DNA of 64,000 nt from ENR-C20 sp942493145 (GCA_942493145.1 OW818679.1:434001-498000), one strand, 5' to 3'; counted from the stretch's first letter, positions 36,581-50,070 are shown. Numbers and translations: made by a program. Notes: generated from the letters alone by a model not told the origin.

Positions 36581-37060
36581 ATGACAGGTAACAAGGAAGT
36601 CATATTGACCTACGAGGGGCTGAAAAAACTCGAAGAGGAGCTTGAAGTTTTAAGGGGAGCCAAAAGGATGGAAATCAAGGAAAGGATCAAAGTTGCTCTT
36701 TCCTTTGGAGATATTTCTGAGAATTCTGAGTATGATGAAGCTAAAAACGAGCAGGCATATGTTGAAGGCAGGATAGCACAGATAGAGACCATGCTGAAGC
36801 ATGCCAGGGTCATAGATGAGGACGATGTAAGCACTGAAAAGGTTACTATAGGCTCCAAGGTTAAGATTCTTGATATGGAAACCAAGGAGGAAGTGATCTA
36901 CACTCTGGTAGGTTCTACTGAAGCCGATCCGATGAAATACAAGATTTCAAACGAATCTCCTGTAGGAAGTGCGCTTATGCAGAAAAAAAAGGGAGCAGTT
37001 GTCGATGTTACGGTTCCCGATGGCACTGTTAAATTTAAGATACTTAAAATAGAGAAATAG
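36581..37060 (+). CDS. greA: Transcription elongation factor GreA
   Basis: The 159-residue protein has the GreA coiled coil (LTYEGLKKLEEELEVL, then AKRMEIKERIKVALSFGDIS) with the acidic tip DISENSEYDEAK, followed by the C-terminal domain (ISNESPVGSALMQKKKGAVV). GreA inserts into the RNA polymerase channel and stimulates cleavage of backtracked RNA. ATG 36581 follows AAAGGAGAGG. It sits in front of lysS, a common Firmicute order, but a terminator separates them. Confidence 0.96.
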   Translation: MTGNKEVILTYEGLKKLEEELEVLRGAKRMEIKERIKVALSFGDISENSEYDEAKNEQAYVEGRIAQIETMLKHARVIDEDDVSTEKVTIGSKVKILDMETKEEVIYTLVGSTEADPMKYKISNESPVGSALMQKKKGAVVDVTVPDGTVKFKILKIEK

Positions 37061-37109
37061 GTCATATTTTTAGTTGTACTTGTTAATTGATTTAATATAT
37101 AATATTAGA

Positions 37110-37147
37110 AATAACAGTTTACGCTTTGTAAGCTGTTATTTGTTTTT
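37110..37147 (+). terminator. Terminator after greA
   Basis: AATAACAG (37110-37117) pairs with CTGTTATT (37133-37140), with inner TTAC/GTAA, then TGTTTTT. Confidence 0.75.
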
Positions 37148-37177
37148 AAGAGCTACTTTCAGTGCGGAGGATGAAGA

Positions 37178-38680
37178 ATGACTGAGAATCAGGACAATGG
37201 GAACATAATGCAGGAAGAGGACCTTAATGAGGTCTTAAGGGTAAGAAGAGCAAAGCTTAAGGATCTTCAGCAAAACGGGCGCGATCCGTTTCAGATTGTT
37301 AAATATGATGTTTCAAATTCATCTATAGAGATAATGGAGAACTTTGAGGAGCTTGACGGAAAGTACGTTTCACTGGCCGGAAGGATCATGTCGAAAAGAG
37401 GCATGGGTAAAGTCAGTTTCTGCGACATCCAGGACAGGGACGGCAGGATTCAGCTCTATGTCCGGATTGATGCGATAGGGGAAGAAGCATATGAAGATTT
37501 CAAGAAATTCGATATTGGCGATATAGTTGGAGTAAAGGGTGCTGTTTTCAGAACCCATAAAGGTGAAATATCAATAAAAGCTGAGAGCATAATACTAATG
37601 TCCAAATCATTGCAGCCGTTGCCTGAGAAATGGCACGGCCTCAAGGATATGGACCTCAGATACAGGCAGAGGTATGTTGACCTTATTGTAAACCCTGAAG
37701 TCAGGAAGACTTTTGTAACAAGGAGCAGTATAATCAAAGCAATACGGAAGTATCTTGATGAGCGGGGCTTTCTTGAGGTTGATACTCCAATCCTCAACAC
37801 CATACCGGGTGGAGCTGCTGCCAAGCCATTCACTACACATCACAACACCCTGGACATGGATCTTTATATGAGGATCGCACCGGAGCTTTATCTGAAAAGA
37901 TTGATTGTCGGCGGACTTGAGAAGGTTTATGAGATGGGCAGGATGTTCAGGAATGAGGGTATGTCAATCAAGCATAATCCTGAATTCACAATGATGGAAG
38001 TGTATGAGGCTTATAACGATTACAAGGGAATGATGGAACTGACGGAAAACCTCGTTTCCTCAGTCGCGAATGATGTCCTTGGAACCATGAAAATAACCTA
38101 TCAGGGGCAGGAAGTAGACCTTACGCCTCCATGGAACCGAATGACGATGACCGAGGCAGTAATGAAATTCACCGATGTCGATTTTGATAGCATTCAGTGT
38201 GATGAAGAAGCTCACAGGATTGCAAAGGAGAAGAAACTGCACGTTAAAGATCAAAAGGCCACAAAAGGAGAACTTCTAAATCTCTTTTTCGAGGAGTTTG
38301 TAGAAGAAAAACTTATCCAGCCGACCTTCATAATTGATTACCCTGTAGAGGTTTCACCGCTGACCAAGAGAAAGAGCGATAAACCTGAGCTTGTAGAAAG
38401 GTTTGAGCTTTTCATAACTTCAAGAGAAATGGCAAATGCCTATTCTGAACTGAATGACCCCCTTGACCAGAAGGAAAGGTTCTTAAACCAGATGAAGAAA
38501 AGGGAAGCCGGGGACGAAGAAGCAAGCATGATGGACGATGACTACGTGACAGCTCTGGAATACGGCCTTCCCCCGACAGGTGGCCTGGGGATAGGCATCG
38601 ACAGGCTTATAATGCTGCTTACCGATTCATATTCGATAAGGGATATACTATTGTTCCCTACGATGAAACCCAGGGATTGA
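37178..38680 (+). CDS. lysS: Lysyl-tRNA synthetase, class II
   Basis: The 500-residue enzyme charges tRNA-Lys. An OB-fold anticodon domain (residues about 60-160) is followed by the class II core: motif 1 FLEVDTPILNTIPGGAAAKP, motif 2 YEMGRMFRNEGMSIKHNPEF, motif 3 GLPPTGGLGIGIDRLIMLL. ATG 37178 follows GCGGAGG. It is complete and of family length. Confidence 0.97.
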   Translation: MTENQDNGNIMQEEDLNEVLRVRRAKLKDLQQNGRDPFQIVKYDVSNSSIEIMENFEELDGKYVSLAGRIMSKRGMGKVSFCDIQDRDGRIQLYVRIDAIGEEAYEDFKKFDIGDIVGVKGAVFRTHKGEISIKAESIILMSKSLQPLPEKWHGLKDMDLRYRQRYVDLIVNPEVRKTFVTRSSIIKAIRKYLDERGFLEVDTPILNTIPGGAAAKPFTTHHNTLDMDLYMRIAPELYLKRLIVGGLEKVYEMGRMFRNEGMSIKHNPEFTMMEVYEAYNDYKGMMELTENLVSSVANDVLGTMKITYQGQEVDLTPPWNRMTMTEAVMKFTDVDFDSIQCDEEAHRIAKEKKLHVKDQKATKGELLNLFFEEFVEEKLIQPTFIIDYPVEVSPLTKRKSDKPELVERFELFITSREMANAYSELNDPLDQKERFLNQMKKREAGDEEASMMDDDYVTALEYGLPPTGGLGIGIDRLIMLLTDSYSIRDILLFPTMKPRD

Positions 38681-38744
38681 TAAACTTCATTAAACAGTAC
38701 GGAGTGACACAGAAATTGGATAAATGCCACTGGGGGTTGTAACA

Positions 38745-39623
38745 ATGCTCGATATTGAGGAAGCAAGAAGGATCCTCGGAGTTAATGCAGATGCCAGTAA
38801 GAATGACATAGAAAAAAGATATTGGGTACTGCTTAAAAAGAGTAAGGCAGAAAAAAATGCAAAGTCGGGAGATTCAGCTTCAAATCCTGAAACGATCGAC
38901 ATTGATAGGGCTACAAAGGCTTATAACATTTTAATGGGTTATGAAGTTCCGGAATCAGAAACTACTGATGAACTGGGGACTGTAAAAGGAAAGTCCATTA
39001 TTGACAGAAAGAAAGCGGGCAACTTTTTTTACTACTATAAAGTTCACATAATACTCGGCGCAATTTTGATATTATTTCTTTCAATAACACTGAGAAGCTG
39101 TATGACAAAGGTCGAACCAGATTTTAACCTGGCGTTTATGGGAAAGATAAACTACACTGATACAAATGATCTGAAAAAAGCAATCCAGTCTAATATCCCG
39201 GAAATAAAAGAACCCGGTTTTGATGGCGCTTATGTTACACTTGATGAGAAATCACCCACTGATGAGACAATGATGATTCAGAAGGCGATGGTCATCATGA
39301 TGGCTTCCGAAACAGATGTGTATATCCTGGATAAGGACTTGTTCGAGATATATGCCGAAGATGGTTTCTTTGAGCCTCTTGATGCGGACGCAGAAGATTT
39401 GGGGTTTGGGGTTGAAAGTCAACAAGCACTGTATGCAAAGGTAGAAGGTGATACTGAGGAAAAGCTGTATGGTATTGATGTAACAAACAGCAGTATCCTG
39501 GAGGAAACGGGGATTGCCGGAAAAACTTTGATAGCGGCCATATCGGTAAATAGCCGGTATAAGGAAAAAGCATTGGATATGGTCAGATTATTAATTAATA
39601 TAGATGTAGAGATAAAAAAGTGA
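38745..39623 (+). CDS. Membrane-anchored protein with a degenerate J-domain-like N-terminus
   Basis: ATG 38745 is chosen for the GGGGG upstream. The 292-residue protein starts with LDIEEARRILGVNADASKND and IEKRYWVLLKKSKAEK, which look like helices I and II of a DnaJ domain, but no HPD is present where it is expected. A single membrane helix follows (VHIILGAILILFLSITL, about residues 100-118). The outside part (about 170 residues) has a mixed fold with ASETDVYILDKDLFEIYAED, recalling periplasmic-binding-like hypothetical proteins of clostridia. The function is unknown. It lies 64 bp behind lysS. Confidence 0.65.
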   Translation: MLDIEEARRILGVNADASKNDIEKRYWVLLKKSKAEKNAKSGDSASNPETIDIDRATKAYNILMGYEVPESETTDELGTVKGKSIIDRKKAGNFFYYYKVHIILGAILILFLSITLRSCMTKVEPDFNLAFMGKINYTDTNDLKKAIQSNIPEIKEPGFDGAYVTLDEKSPTDETMMIQKAMVIMMASETDVYILDKDLFEIYAEDGFFEPLDADAEDLGFGVESQQALYAKVEGDTEEKLYGIDVTNSSILEETGIAGKTLIAAISVNSRYKEKALDMVRLLINIDVEIKK

Positions 39624-39660
39624 GGGTACGACAAAATCAAAGTGATTCAGGGGGGATGTT

Positions 39661-39975
39661 ATGTCTAGCGAGCTTAGAATTACTGAAGAAATGACGGGCG
39701 ATTCTATTGCAGTCAACATTACAGGTGAAATCGACATCTACACAGCACAGATCTTACGGGAAAAGCTCTATACAATAGCTGATGCAAACAAGAAGGATCT
39801 GAAAATCGAGTGCAGGGAACTGAATTACATCGACAGTACAGGTCTTGGCATATTTGTTGGGGTACTGAAGAAAACCAAATCCTATGGCAAGAGTATCCAT
39901 CTGATTGGCCTTAAAGAAAACATTAAAAAGCTTTTCTTGATAACAGGTCTTGATAAGCTGTTTATAATTGAATAA
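39661..39975 (+). CDS. rsbV: Anti-anti-sigma factor (STAS, RsbV/SpoIIAA-like)
   Basis: The 104-residue protein has a STAS fold with VNITGEIDIYTAQILREKL and the phosphorylation-site region NYIDSTGLGIFVGVLKK, where the Ser of DST is the conserved phosphoacceptor. Unphosphorylated, it binds the anti-sigma kinase and frees the sigma factor. ATG 39661 follows GGGGGG. It leads a module with the next two genes. Confidence 0.88.
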   Translation: MSSELRITEEMTGDSIAVNITGEIDIYTAQILREKLYTIADANKKDLKIECRELNYIDSTGLGIFVGVLKKTKSYGKSIHLIGLKENIKKLFLITGLDKLFIIE

Positions 39976-40037
39976 TAATTTTCTGGTCCAGATGTTGTAA
40001 AAGAAATCCAACGTCTTTTGAGGAGTGTTGTGTATTT

Positions 40038-40442
40038 ATGGATGAGTATTTAGACAGAATCGTGCTGAAGCTTCCTTTCAAGCCTGAATATGTAAGCATA
40101 GCAAGGCTTGCTGTATCCGGTATTGCATCAAGGATGGGCTTTGACATAGAAACGATTGAGGATATAAAGGTTGCCATATCCGAGGTCTGTAACATGCTTG
40201 TTGAGAAGGGAAGCAGCCTGACACCGGAGTATGCCATATCATTTGATGTATACAAGGATAAGCTTATTATAACCTTTAATGCAGAGGATAAGGGGCTAAG
40301 CTGTATTTTTAAAGACAACATGGACGAGTTGGGCATTTCTCTGATTAATGCATTTATGGATCAAACTGAGCTTTGCCCGAATAATGATTATATCCTGTCA
40401 ATGACAAAAGCAATTGAGGGGATTTGCACTGATGGAGAATAG
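40038..40442 (+). CDS. rsbW: Anti-sigma factor kinase (RsbW-like, GHKL ATPase fold)
   Basis: The 134-residue protein has the GHKL start VSIARLAVSGIASRMGFDIE, N-box-like region IKVAISEVCNMLVEKG, and a C-terminal part ISLINAFMDQTEL. The G1 box DxGxG reads EDKGLSC, so the nucleotide site is somewhat degenerate. It should hold the sigma factor inactive and phosphorylate RsbV. Its end overlaps the sigma gene by 11 bp, indicating coupling. Confidence 0.82.
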   Translation: MDEYLDRIVLKLPFKPEYVSIARLAVSGIASRMGFDIETIEDIKVAISEVCNMLVEKGSSLTPEYAISFDVYKDKLIITFNAEDKGLSCIFKDNMDELGISLINAFMDQTELCPNNDYILSMTKAIEGICTDGE

Positions 40443-41193
40443 AAGAAGCGCAATAGCATACAACAATGAGGCCAGTGAATTTGAATTGTTTTCAAAATAT
40501 AATTCCTTACACGATACTGTGCAAAGGAATGAAATTGTAGGGAGATACATATATCTGGCGGAGATAATATCCAAGAAATTCCTCAACAGAGGGCTTGAGT
40601 ATGAGGATATCTACCAGGTTGCCTGCATTGCCCTGATTAAGGCTGTTGAACGGTTCGATTCTGAGAAAGGCGTCAAATTTGTCAGCTTTGCCACACCTAC
40701 CATAATAGGTGAGATAAAAAGATATTTCCGTGATAAAGGTTCGGTCATCCGAATTCCAAGAAGGATATATGAGGTCTACCAGAAGGTGGGTTATGCAAGG
40801 GAAGAGCTTCTTCAGAAACTGCATAGGTCACCGAAGGTAGATGAAATCGCTGCCTATCTTAATATCAGTGAAGAAACTGTGCTTGAAATAATAGAATCTT
40901 CAAATGCATACAACATGCAATCATTTGACCAGACCATATATAATGACGATGATTTGGAGCTTCATGAAACAATTGGAATAGAGGATGTAACTTTTGAACG
41001 AATAGAAAACAGGGATTTCCTCGAAAAGAGCCTAAACCGTTTCAATGATGCTGAAAAGAATTTCATTCGAATGAGATACTTCAAAGGCAAAACCCAAAAA
41101 GAAATAGCGGATTCATTGGGAGTGTCACAGATGTACGTATCAAGGCTGGAAAAGAAGGTAGTTGACAGGTTCAGGGCAATAATGGAAAAGTAA
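40432..41193 (+). CDS. Sigma-70 family sigma factor of the SigB/SigF/SigG group
   Basis: ATG 40432 follows GAGGGG. The 253-residue protein has region 2 (GLEYEDIYQVACIALIKAVE, KFVSFATPTIIGEIKRYFRD), region 3 (VDEIAAYLNISEETVLEI) and region 4 (FKGKTQKEIADSLGVSQMYV). With the two upstream genes it forms an RsbV-RsbW-sigma partner-switch module. The C. acetobutylicum and B. subtilis spoIIA operon has the same layout, so it could be SigF. However, SpoIIAB-like motifs are poor and GHKL kinase genes follow, so a general-stress SigB-like role is equally possible. Confidence 0.9.
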   Translation: MENRRSAIAYNNEASEFELFSKYNSLHDTVQRNEIVGRYIYLAEIISKKFLNRGLEYEDIYQVACIALIKAVERFDSEKGVKFVSFATPTIIGEIKRYFRDKGSVIRIPRRIYEVYQKVGYAREELLQKLHRSPKVDEIAAYLNISEETVLEIIESSNAYNMQSFDQTIYNDDDLELHETIGIEDVTFERIENRDFLEKSLNRFNDAEKNFIRMRYFKGKTQKEIADSLGVSQMYVSRLEKKVVDRFRAIMEK

Positions 41194-41273
41194 TGCGGAT
41201 TTGTTCAATAATATGTTTATGCCTACTTTGAGCGGGTATAGTATATTATAAATCCTTTAAGGGCGGGGTCATT

Positions 41274-41717
41274 TTGAAGATAACAAAGATTTACAGCGAG
41301 AGACTACCGAGCAGTCTACACAAGGTCGGTGGAGTTATTAGTGAAATAATTAACTACATAGATTTAAACTACGGACCTGTTAATGAAGGTAGTCTTTTCG
41401 AATTGAAAGTTGTTTTAAGTGAAATAGTATTAAATGCTGTAAAGCATGGGAATAAAGAAAACGAAAACAAGATGGTGAAGATAGACGTATTTATAATTGA
41501 GAACACGTATATAAGTTTTGTTGTAGAAGATGAAGGCAACGGATACGATTTAAAATATCTGTCCAAAAATAAAAGCGTCATTTCAGATGAAGATGATCTG
41601 TTCAACATCATGGAGAGCGGCAGAGGTATTCTCCTTGTCAACAGTCTGTGCGAAAAGGTGAAGGTAAATGCAAGGGGCAACAGGATATCAGTTATTAAAA
41701 AGATTGAGCATGTGTGA
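41274..41717 (+). CDS. Second GHKL ATPase, anti-sigma-like
   Basis: TTG 41274 follows GGGCGGGG. The 147-residue protein has an N-box (LFELKVVLSEIVLNAVKHGN), a G1 box (VEDEGNGYDL) and a G2-like SGRGILLVNSLCEKVKV. These are intact Bergerat-fold ATP-binding motifs, unlike those of the RsbW-like gene upstream. It probably acts in the same partner-switch network as a serine kinase. A 22-bp tandem repeat begins inside its last codons. Confidence 0.85.
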   Translation: MKITKIYSERLPSSLHKVGGVISEIINYIDLNYGPVNEGSLFELKVVLSEIVLNAVKHGNKENENKMVKIDVFIIENTYISFVVEDEGNGYDLKYLSKNKSVISDEDDLFNIMESGRGILLVNSLCEKVKVNARGNRISVIKKIEHV

Positions 41718-41773
41718 TACATAATATGAGTATGTGTGATAAATAATATGAGCATGTGTGATACATAATTATG
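41706..41773. repeat. Three-copy 22-bp tandem repeat at the end of the GHKL gene
   Basis: Units at 41706-41727, 41728-41749 and from 41750 follow GAGCATGTGTGATACATAAT. The first unit contains the last codons and the stop of the gene. Confidence 0.8.
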
Positions 41774-41837
41774 TAACGTGTGTAATATGTAATTATGCAA
41801 TAAGAAGGTAGTCGATAATAATAGTATAAGGTTGGTG

Positions 41838-41860
41838 GGAAGCGTAGAGCTTCCTTTTTT
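41838..41860 (+). terminator. Terminator before the rRNA operon
   Basis: GGAAGC (41838-41843) pairs with GCTTCC (41849-41854), then six T. Confidence 0.85.
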
Positions 41861-42006
41861 CGTGGCATTTTAAATTAACCAGGGGCAGAATGAAGAAAAT
41901 GATATTCACAATAGAGAAAAACGGACAATACAACAAGATAAATGAGAAAAAAGGAGAATAGGTGGCATAAATATGATTAAACCGTGAATATGCAGCCTGA
42001 GTTGGA

Positions 42007-42036
42007 TTGAAACGTGGGTGGCTACGGTGGTATAGT
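42007..42036 (+). promoter_or_regulatory. Possible upstream rrn promoter (P1)
   Basis: TTGAAA (42007-42012) and TATAGT (42031-42036) are 18 bp apart. The remaining part of 41861-42194 holds short hairpins (for example AAGCG-TTGAAA-CGCTT near 42137) and no gene. Confidence 0.35.
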
Positions 42037-42194
42037 AATAAAGCTGTCGCTGCTGACGACTGAAAGGTCGCCAGAAACGCGGAAGCATCCCGGAAGGGAA
42101 ATGCGCCGCAAGCATTTACAGTAAAGGAAGGGAGAAGCGTTGAAACGCTTCGTAACACCGGACTTGATGGTAAAAAGAGTAAACAAAAAAGTAG

Positions 42195-42223
42195 TTGACA
42201 AACAAAAGGCAGCGTGGTAAGAT
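42195..42223 (+). promoter_or_regulatory. rrn promoter (P2)
   Basis: TTGACA (42195-42200) and TAAGAT (42218-42223) are 17 bp apart, about 285 nt before 16S. This is the strongest promoter in the leader. Confidence 0.7.
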
Positions 42224-42326
42224 AATCAAGCCGCTTTAAACGGGACGGCGACGAAGGAGCGAAAGCGCTTTCGACAGAATGAATAGAAACGAGTAGCAAT
42301 ACGAGCTGCTAAACATTCTGGATGGA

Positions 42327-42346
42327 CCTTGAAAAGTAAACAGTGT
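42327..42346 (+). other. 5' arm of the 16S precursor processing stem
   Basis: CCTTGAAAAGTAAACAGTGT can pair with ACACTGTTCACTTTTGAAGG at 44209-44228 with 18 of 20 matches. The two arms flank the 16S gene and form the long stem normally cut by RNase III. Confidence 0.75.
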
Positions 42347-42506
42347 AATAATAATAACTCGTACAATTTCAAGAGTAGTGCATACGAGAGTATGTGCCAA
42401 CTTGCGAACAACTTAAAGTCAGTAAATAGTAAAGAGCCAAATGGCTTTCTACAGAGTAATTGACGAGGGAGAGTACCGAAAGGTACAGGAACTCTGATAT
42501 ATATCT

Positions 42507-44033
<1,527 letters not shown>

Positions 44034-44268
44034 CCGTGGTACCGACGAGGTATCACAACACTCCTGGTCGATATGTAATGAGATTAAGAGGGAACGAGAA
44101 ATCGTGACTCACAATCGGAATTGCATTAAGTCTCAACCAAACATTAGCGTAAGCGGATGTTGAAGTGAGACACGTACTGCAGAGCAGTACAAGCGAGTTA
44201 TCTAAAATACACTGTTCACTTTTGAAGGCCCATAACCTGGACTTTCAAAGGATATTTCCCTAGGATGT

Positions 44269-44345
<77 letters not shown>

Positions 44346-44396
44346 ATTTTACGCTTTGGGTGTAAGCTTGAACCGTAATAGGGAATGAATCCTGTT

Positions 44397-44425
44397 GTAC
44401 CTTGAAAACTATATAATGTGTAAAG
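44397..44425 (+). other. 5' arm of the 23S precursor processing stem
   Basis: The segment pairs with 47814-47842 on the far side of the 23S gene over about 29 nt with few mismatches (cores TATATAATGTGTA and TACACATTATATG). Confidence 0.75.
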
Positions 44426-44772
44426 CGACATAGCACACGTGAGGACGTGTGCGGAAATGAGAAAGACAAACAAATAAGGGTAACTACAGTATTATCATAT
44501 AATACAATAAGTGACTCTTAGGACACTCAAACGGATGAAAGTCTGCGAGAGATGTTAAACTCATTTGACGTGTAAAGACAAATCACTTTAAGATCGCTTG
44601 CGCAACGCAAATGATTGCTACGCAGTATAATAATGAAAATTATTTGCTGAAGCAAAAATTCTGTTGCGTAAGTATTGAGAACCAAATTGTAATTGTTTAG
44701 CGACAATTACAGGATCGTTGGGAAAACAGAAGCGATGCAGCAATGCAGAATAGAAGTTGACCCTGATCAAAA

Positions 44773-47686
<2,914 letters not shown>

Positions 47687-47869
47687 AAATAACTCTGGTA
47701 TAAAACCCAGAGCATCAAGACAGTATCATAAAGAAATAGGTCTTAAACGTTAGATGGTTTGACATGGCAAATATCTCAATATTTGCAATTCGTCGATCTC
47801 ATCGAAAAACAAACTCTACACATTATATGGTTTTGAGGGTACAAGCAAAAACGAAGTGCCCAACAATTT

Positions 47870-47985
47870 TCTGGTGGATATTACGAGAAGGCCACACCCG
47901 TTCCCATACCGAACACGGCAGTTAAGCTTCTCAGTGCCGACGATACTTGGCTGGTAACGGCCCGGGAAAATAGGTCTCCGCCAGA
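47870..47985 (+). rRNA. rrf: 5S ribosomal RNA
   Basis: A 116-nt molecule with complementary ends TCTGGTGG and CCGCCAGA and the conserved CCGTTCCCATACCGAACACG. Confidence 0.95.
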
Positions 47986-47993
47986 TTTATACC

Positions 47994-48022
47994 AAAGCTC
48001 CATGTTAACCGCATGGAGCTTT
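47994..48022 (+). terminator. rrn operon terminator
   Basis: AAAGCTCCATG (47994-48004) pairs perfectly with CATGGAGCTTT (48012-48022). Confidence 0.85.
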
Positions 48023-48567
48023 GTGCTGTCTATGGGCAGATAATTGAATCTACCAATATTAGCTATAGGAAGAATTATGTAAACATGCTAATGTAAGTCA
48101 AGTATCCTTGAATCTATTCATAATACTACAATATGGGTAAATAACCATTCAGACAATGCATTACAATCATGTAAATATCGTATAAACACTATACAATTTC
48201 CACTTGTATGACATATCATATAGTGTTATTATTGCTTTGTAATAAATTTTTATAAACCCCTACAGAACCGCTCTTTGCAAAAGTTTCAGACAATAACTAA
48301 ATAACAATATTTAAGTTTTTGTAATATTGATTAGTATCAAAATATTATGTGAAAAATTAAACAAATACCCTAGAAATGGTTAACATAAAATACCTTAAGC
48401 GTTAGAAACTTAAGTTCTTATTCATTAACATATTTGTACAAAATTAGCATCTTAGTTATTTCTTATTGCAATTAAAATGTAATACTTTTTCTGAAAAATC
48501 TTCAGGAATTATTTAAATATGCTCATCCTGACCACAAAAACAGGTATAGTGGGCAAACGGAGGTGAA
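48023..48567. other. AT-rich gene-free stretch
   Basis: This 545-bp region between the rrn terminator and the MFS leader has stops in all frames at short intervals and no convincing RNA structure. It presumably holds the promoter of the transporter gene; I see no clear -35/-10 pair. Confidence 0.4.
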
Positions 48568-48654
48568 ATGAGGAGAAAGAACAGATTTTACTTGAAGAAG
48601 GTAAGTTATTTCAAATCAAGTCAAATTACTTACAATTTGGCATATTTCCATTAA
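48568..48654 (+). CDS. Possible leader peptide, 28 aa
   Basis: An excellent GGAGGTG lies 5 nt before ATG 48568. The peptide is basic and rich in aromatic residues (MRRKNRFYLKKVSYFKSSQI...) and stops 18 nt before the MFS transporter start. It may be a small protein or a leader peptide that tunes transporter expression; chance is also possible. Confidence 0.35.
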   Translation: MRRKNRFYLKKVSYFKSSQITYNLAYFH

Positions 48655-48672
48655 AAGAAGGGAGAACGAATA

Positions 48673-49953
48673 ATGACAGAGACATTACAATACCCAAAAT
48701 TTCGTTGGTTTGCTTTAATTGCGATGGTAATTGTAACAGCATCAACTTCATCAATACTGATTTCACCGGCTCCATTAATCCCGACAATATTCACATCCAT
48801 GAATTGGAATCCCGGTGCAACAGTCGCAGCTACTATGCTGACTTTCCAAATATGTGTAGCATCTTTTGCATTGTTGGGTGGTTTTCTTGTGGACAGAATT
48901 GGGCCTGTACGTACTTGGATAGTTGGTTTGACAATCATAATTGTTGGATCATTACTGATACCTGTTATCGGTGGTACAATTCCTGGCTTGGTTGTTTGCC
49001 GCTTATTGCAGGGCATGGGGACCGGTCCGGTTATGGCAACGATTGCTTCATTTTGCGCACAAAGATTTGCCTATAAAGAAAGAACTTACGTAGCTGCATT
49101 TCAGGGATTTGCTGTTTCTACAGGAATTGCTGTAGGCCTTGTTTTTTCACCGACAATGTTGAAAGTGACTGGAAACTGGCAGGCTGCAATGGCTTATGAT
49201 GCGATACTTCCTGTAATTGGTATGGTGTTTGCGCTTATAGTTATGTTTGGGCCCAAATCCCCTGTTGTTAATACAGTAAAATCACTTGATACTAAAAACA
49301 GCGTATTTTCTGGAGACTTAAAGAAAGCACTTGGATATACTACTTTTTGGATTCTGTTGTTAATGTTTTTTATAGATTCATGGTCTCAACAAGCATATCT
49401 GGATATTGCTCCGGCATTCTACGGTTCAGCAGTTCCTATGGGACTAGGACTTGATCCTCTTACAGCAGGCAGTAAACTTGCGTGGGCGTCCTACGCAATG
49501 ATGGCTGGAACATTGGTGGCTCCTGTTATTACAGAGAAGATATTTAAGGGGAATGCAAAACCTACAGTTTTCATAGGTTTGATTATTGCATCCGTATCTG
49601 TGCTAGGTGTAAGAACTCTGTCTGCTGATAGTGGACTCTTGCTTGTTGTTATACCGTGCATAATATTGTTCTTCTCTTCATTTGTAAACCCTACAGTAAT
49701 GGGCTTCGTCGCGAAAAACTATCCGGATACCATTACAGGAAGACTTGGAGGGTTGATAACCGGTCTGGGTATTTATGGCGCTGCCATTGGTGTTGCAGTA
49801 GGGTCAGTTCTTTTAGGCAAGTTTAATTCATACATTCCCAATATGGATGTACTGGCAGTTTTGATGTGTCTGGGTGCAATAGTAGTGTTGTTCCTAAGAA
49901 AACCAAAGGGCTTCGAAGATCATATGAACAGTATTTCCAGGAAACAAGCATGA
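48673..49953 (+). CDS. Major facilitator superfamily transporter
   Basis: ATG 48673 follows AAGGGAG. The 426-residue protein has twelve predicted membrane helices, including FALIAMVIVTASTSSILISP and VVIPCIILFFSSFVNPTVMG. The loop 2-3 motif is GGFLVDRIGPVRTW, close to the MFS GxLaDrxGrrxxl, and LLQGMGTGPVMATIASF is the fourth-helix motif. The substrate cannot be told; the general layout fits nitrate/nitrite (NarK)-type or organic-anion carriers. It is a stand-alone gene between the rrn and S10 operons. Confidence 0.9.
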   Translation: MTETLQYPKFRWFALIAMVIVTASTSSILISPAPLIPTIFTSMNWNPGATVAATMLTFQICVASFALLGGFLVDRIGPVRTWIVGLTIIIVGSLLIPVIGGTIPGLVVCRLLQGMGTGPVMATIASFCAQRFAYKERTYVAAFQGFAVSTGIAVGLVFSPTMLKVTGNWQAAMAYDAILPVIGMVFALIVMFGPKSPVVNTVKSLDTKNSVFSGDLKKALGYTTFWILLLMFFIDSWSQQAYLDIAPAFYGSAVPMGLGLDPLTAGSKLAWASYAMMAGTLVAPVITEKIFKGNAKPTVFIGLIIASVSVLGVRTLSADSGLLLVVIPCIILFFSSFVNPTVMGFVAKNYPDTITGRLGGLITGLGIYGAAIGVAVGSVLLGKFNSYIPNMDVLAVLMCLGAIVVLFLRKPKGFEDHMNSISRKQA

Positions 49954-50031
49954 GAATGTGTTAATTAGTTAAATTCAATTTGAAATTATATTCAGTTTGA
50001 AATTTGATTAAATTAGTAATAGTCTTAAGTG

Positions 50032-50070
50032 GATGTAACAGTACTCAAAAATATTGTTACATCTCTTTTC
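50032..50070 (+). terminator. Terminator after the MFS gene
   Basis: GATGTAAC (50032-50039) pairs with GTTACATC (50056-50063), followed by TCTTTTC. Confidence 0.65.

Noticed and set aside
44346..44772. Second tRNA (Ala) in the 16S-23S spacer
   Set aside because: No cloverleaf with a TGC anticodon was found; the hairpins there do not form a tRNA.
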